NCBI GenBank assembly: GCA_965370805.1
Contig: CBDUVZ010000075.1
Span: 1 to 15,190 of the forward strand
Reading direction: 5' to 3'
From: CBDUVZ01 sp965370805
Lineage (GTDB): Bacteria; Hydrothermota; Tepidihabitantia; Tepidihabitantales; Tepidihabitantaceae
DNA length: 15,190 bases
The notes under the pieces are model-generated. The model was not told the origin of the DNA. It worked only from the letters and a program-made list of their open reading frames with translations, and did no database searches. Shown here piece after piece: positions 14,251 to 15,190 of the stretch. How positions within the stretch are numbered: the first letter of the stretch is position 1; every line of letters starts with the position of its first letter. The translations under genes and the position numbers were made by a program.

Positions 14251-15015
14251 TCATTGTAGAACCCTGTTCATGATGTTGACAAATCTCGTCTTGCTTATCG
14301 GATGGTCGGCAATCAACTTGCCGTTGTACACTATCCCGAAGGTCCCGTATGCTGAAGGGGCATTCTGTGCTTCCCGGCAATTGCTAAGCTCCACTACGGT
14401 CGCCTTCAGACCGAACTCGTGCGAGGCTTTGGTCATTTCTCTGACGTTTCTTACAGTGTACGGACACTGGCCGGAACGGATAATCGTCAGTCCTGAACCA
14501 TAGCCTCTCAGCTTCTTCTCCCAGTTGCCCTTGAATGCAGGCGGTGGTGCCTTTTTCGGCTTCTTCACAAGGAGCTCAAATGAAGGCGGGGCCTGGTCAA
14601 CAGGTTCGAACCCGTTCTTGAGGAACAGCTCTTTCCCTGCCATAAAGGTGCTCTTGCTTGTTACCACTGCGACTCCCTGCAGACCATCCTTCCCGGCATC
14701 CCGCAGACAATGCTTCAGGAGCAATGAGCCATAGCCCTTTCCCTTGTGTTTGCCGTTCACGCTGATGCAGTGAATGACCATGTATCCGCTTGCTTCAATC
14801 GCTCTCCAGGTGTACTCACCGGGTATGTATTCAATGAAGCCGATATCTCCTTCACTGTCCGAATGCAGGACCTTGAACCTCATGCCTTCAGAGAAACGTT
14901 GCTTCAGCCAGTCGGTCTTTCGTCTGTATTCTTCGTTCTTCAGGTTCTTGTAGCCACAGAACCCATATCCACAGATATTGTCCGGGTTCGTATCAATCAC
15001 TTCAACCCGATTCAT
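14251..15015 (-). CDS. GNAT N-acetyltransferase with C-terminal YoaP-like domain
   Basis: A 254-residue protein. An N-terminal GNAT domain contains an unusual Cys pair in CGYGFCGYKN (residues 15-24) and the acetyl-CoA loop VNGKHKGKGYGSLLL (86-100). The C-terminal part (about 160-254) resembles the YoaP domain, with a thioredoxin-like RSGQCPYT (180-187) and AYGTFGIVYNGKLI (222-235). Such two-domain proteins occur in anaerobic bacteria and methanogens; the substrate is not known to me. The ATG at 15015 has GGTGAG just upstream. It has its own promoter and is separated from the hdr operon by about 900 bases, so a functional link is not implied, though both may respond to thiol or sulfur state (speculative). 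Confidence 0.82.
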   Translation of the reverse strand: MNRVEVIDTNPDNICGYGFCGYKNLKNEEYRRKTDWLKQRFSEGMRFKVLHSDSEGDIGFIEYIPGEYTWRAIEASGYMVIHCISVNGKHKGKGYGSLLLKHCLRDAGKDGLQGVAVVTSKSTFMAGKELFLKNGFEPVDQAPPSFELLVKKPKKAPPPAFKGNWEKKLRGYGSGLTIIRSGQCPYTVRNVREMTKASHEFGLKATVVELSNCREAQNAPSAYGTFGIVYNGKLIADHPISKTRFVNIMNRVLQ

Positions 15016-15099
15016 CTCTCACCATCTCTCTGGAAGTCACGGGGATGCACTACCTGTCTCCTGCCCATCCGACTCCGTCTGGTCGTCATCATCGTCTGC

Positions 15100-15128
15100 A
15101 CAATAGAACGAAAGCAACCGCCTGTCAA
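15100..15128 (-). promoter_or_regulatory. Sigma70-type promoter for the GNAT gene
   Basis: Minus strand: perfect -35 TTGACA (15128-15123), 17-base spacer, -10 TATTGT (15105-15100; four of six matches). This gives a leader of about 80 bases before the ATG at 15015. The remainder of 15016-15190 shows no gene. Confidence 0.6.
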
Positions 15129-15190
15129 ACAAACGGGCTCTTCGTGGATTCGTGTGGGTGGATGGAAGCATCTGGCTGCATGTAACCTGT

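Overview
The window looks bacterial and strictly anaerobic. Genes carry strong Shine-Dalgarno sequences (AGGAGG-type before dsrE-like, tusA, flxB and hdrC), two good sigma70-type promoters (TTGACA with 17-bp spacers) can be read, DNA is moderately GC-rich, and almost everything encoded is a soluble iron-sulfur/flavin electron-transfer protein. Lineage cannot be fixed from this sequence; a Desulfobacterota-like or deep candidate-phylum anaerobe is a reasonable guess only.

Positions 13366 down to 1 are one tightly packed minus-strand operon, read right to left. It opens with two small sulfur-trafficking proteins (DsrE-like, TusA). Block A follows: MvhD-1, HdrA-1 (QmoA-like), HdrA-2 (QmoB N-terminal-like), and two FrhB-N/ferredoxin proteins (FeS-1, FeS-2). 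Block B is MvhD-2, a 1025-residue double HdrA-3, then an Flx-type NAD(P)H module in the order FlxD, FlxC, FlxB, FlxA, and finally HdrC, cut by the window edge. Stops and starts overlap or abut at most junctions (ATGA, GTGA, TGATG), so translational coupling is likely. Block A and block B look like two versions of one machine: HdrA-3 has the domain order of HdrA-1 plus HdrA-2 joined end to end, and MvhD-1 and MvhD-2 are near-identical in pattern.

Inferred function: FlxA/B/C take electrons from NAD(P)H, the MvhD proteins pass them to HdrA flavins, and HdrA-type flavin chemistry (possibly electron bifurcation) splits them between ferredoxin-like and thiol/disulfide-type partners. TusA and DsrE at the head suggest that a sulfur carrier or persulfide is a substrate or product. 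No hydrogenase, formate dehydrogenase, membrane subunit or CCG-motif HdrB is visible; HdrB would be expected just beyond position 1.

Positions 13367-14250 hold no convincing full gene. They contain a structured leader and promoter for the operon, a 276-bp array of 23 indel-free 12-bp units (open in one plus-strand frame), two hairpins, a truncated PIN-domain remnant and a terminator-like hairpin. The right end holds a monocistronic GNAT acetyltransferase with a YoaP-like C-terminal domain and its own promoter.
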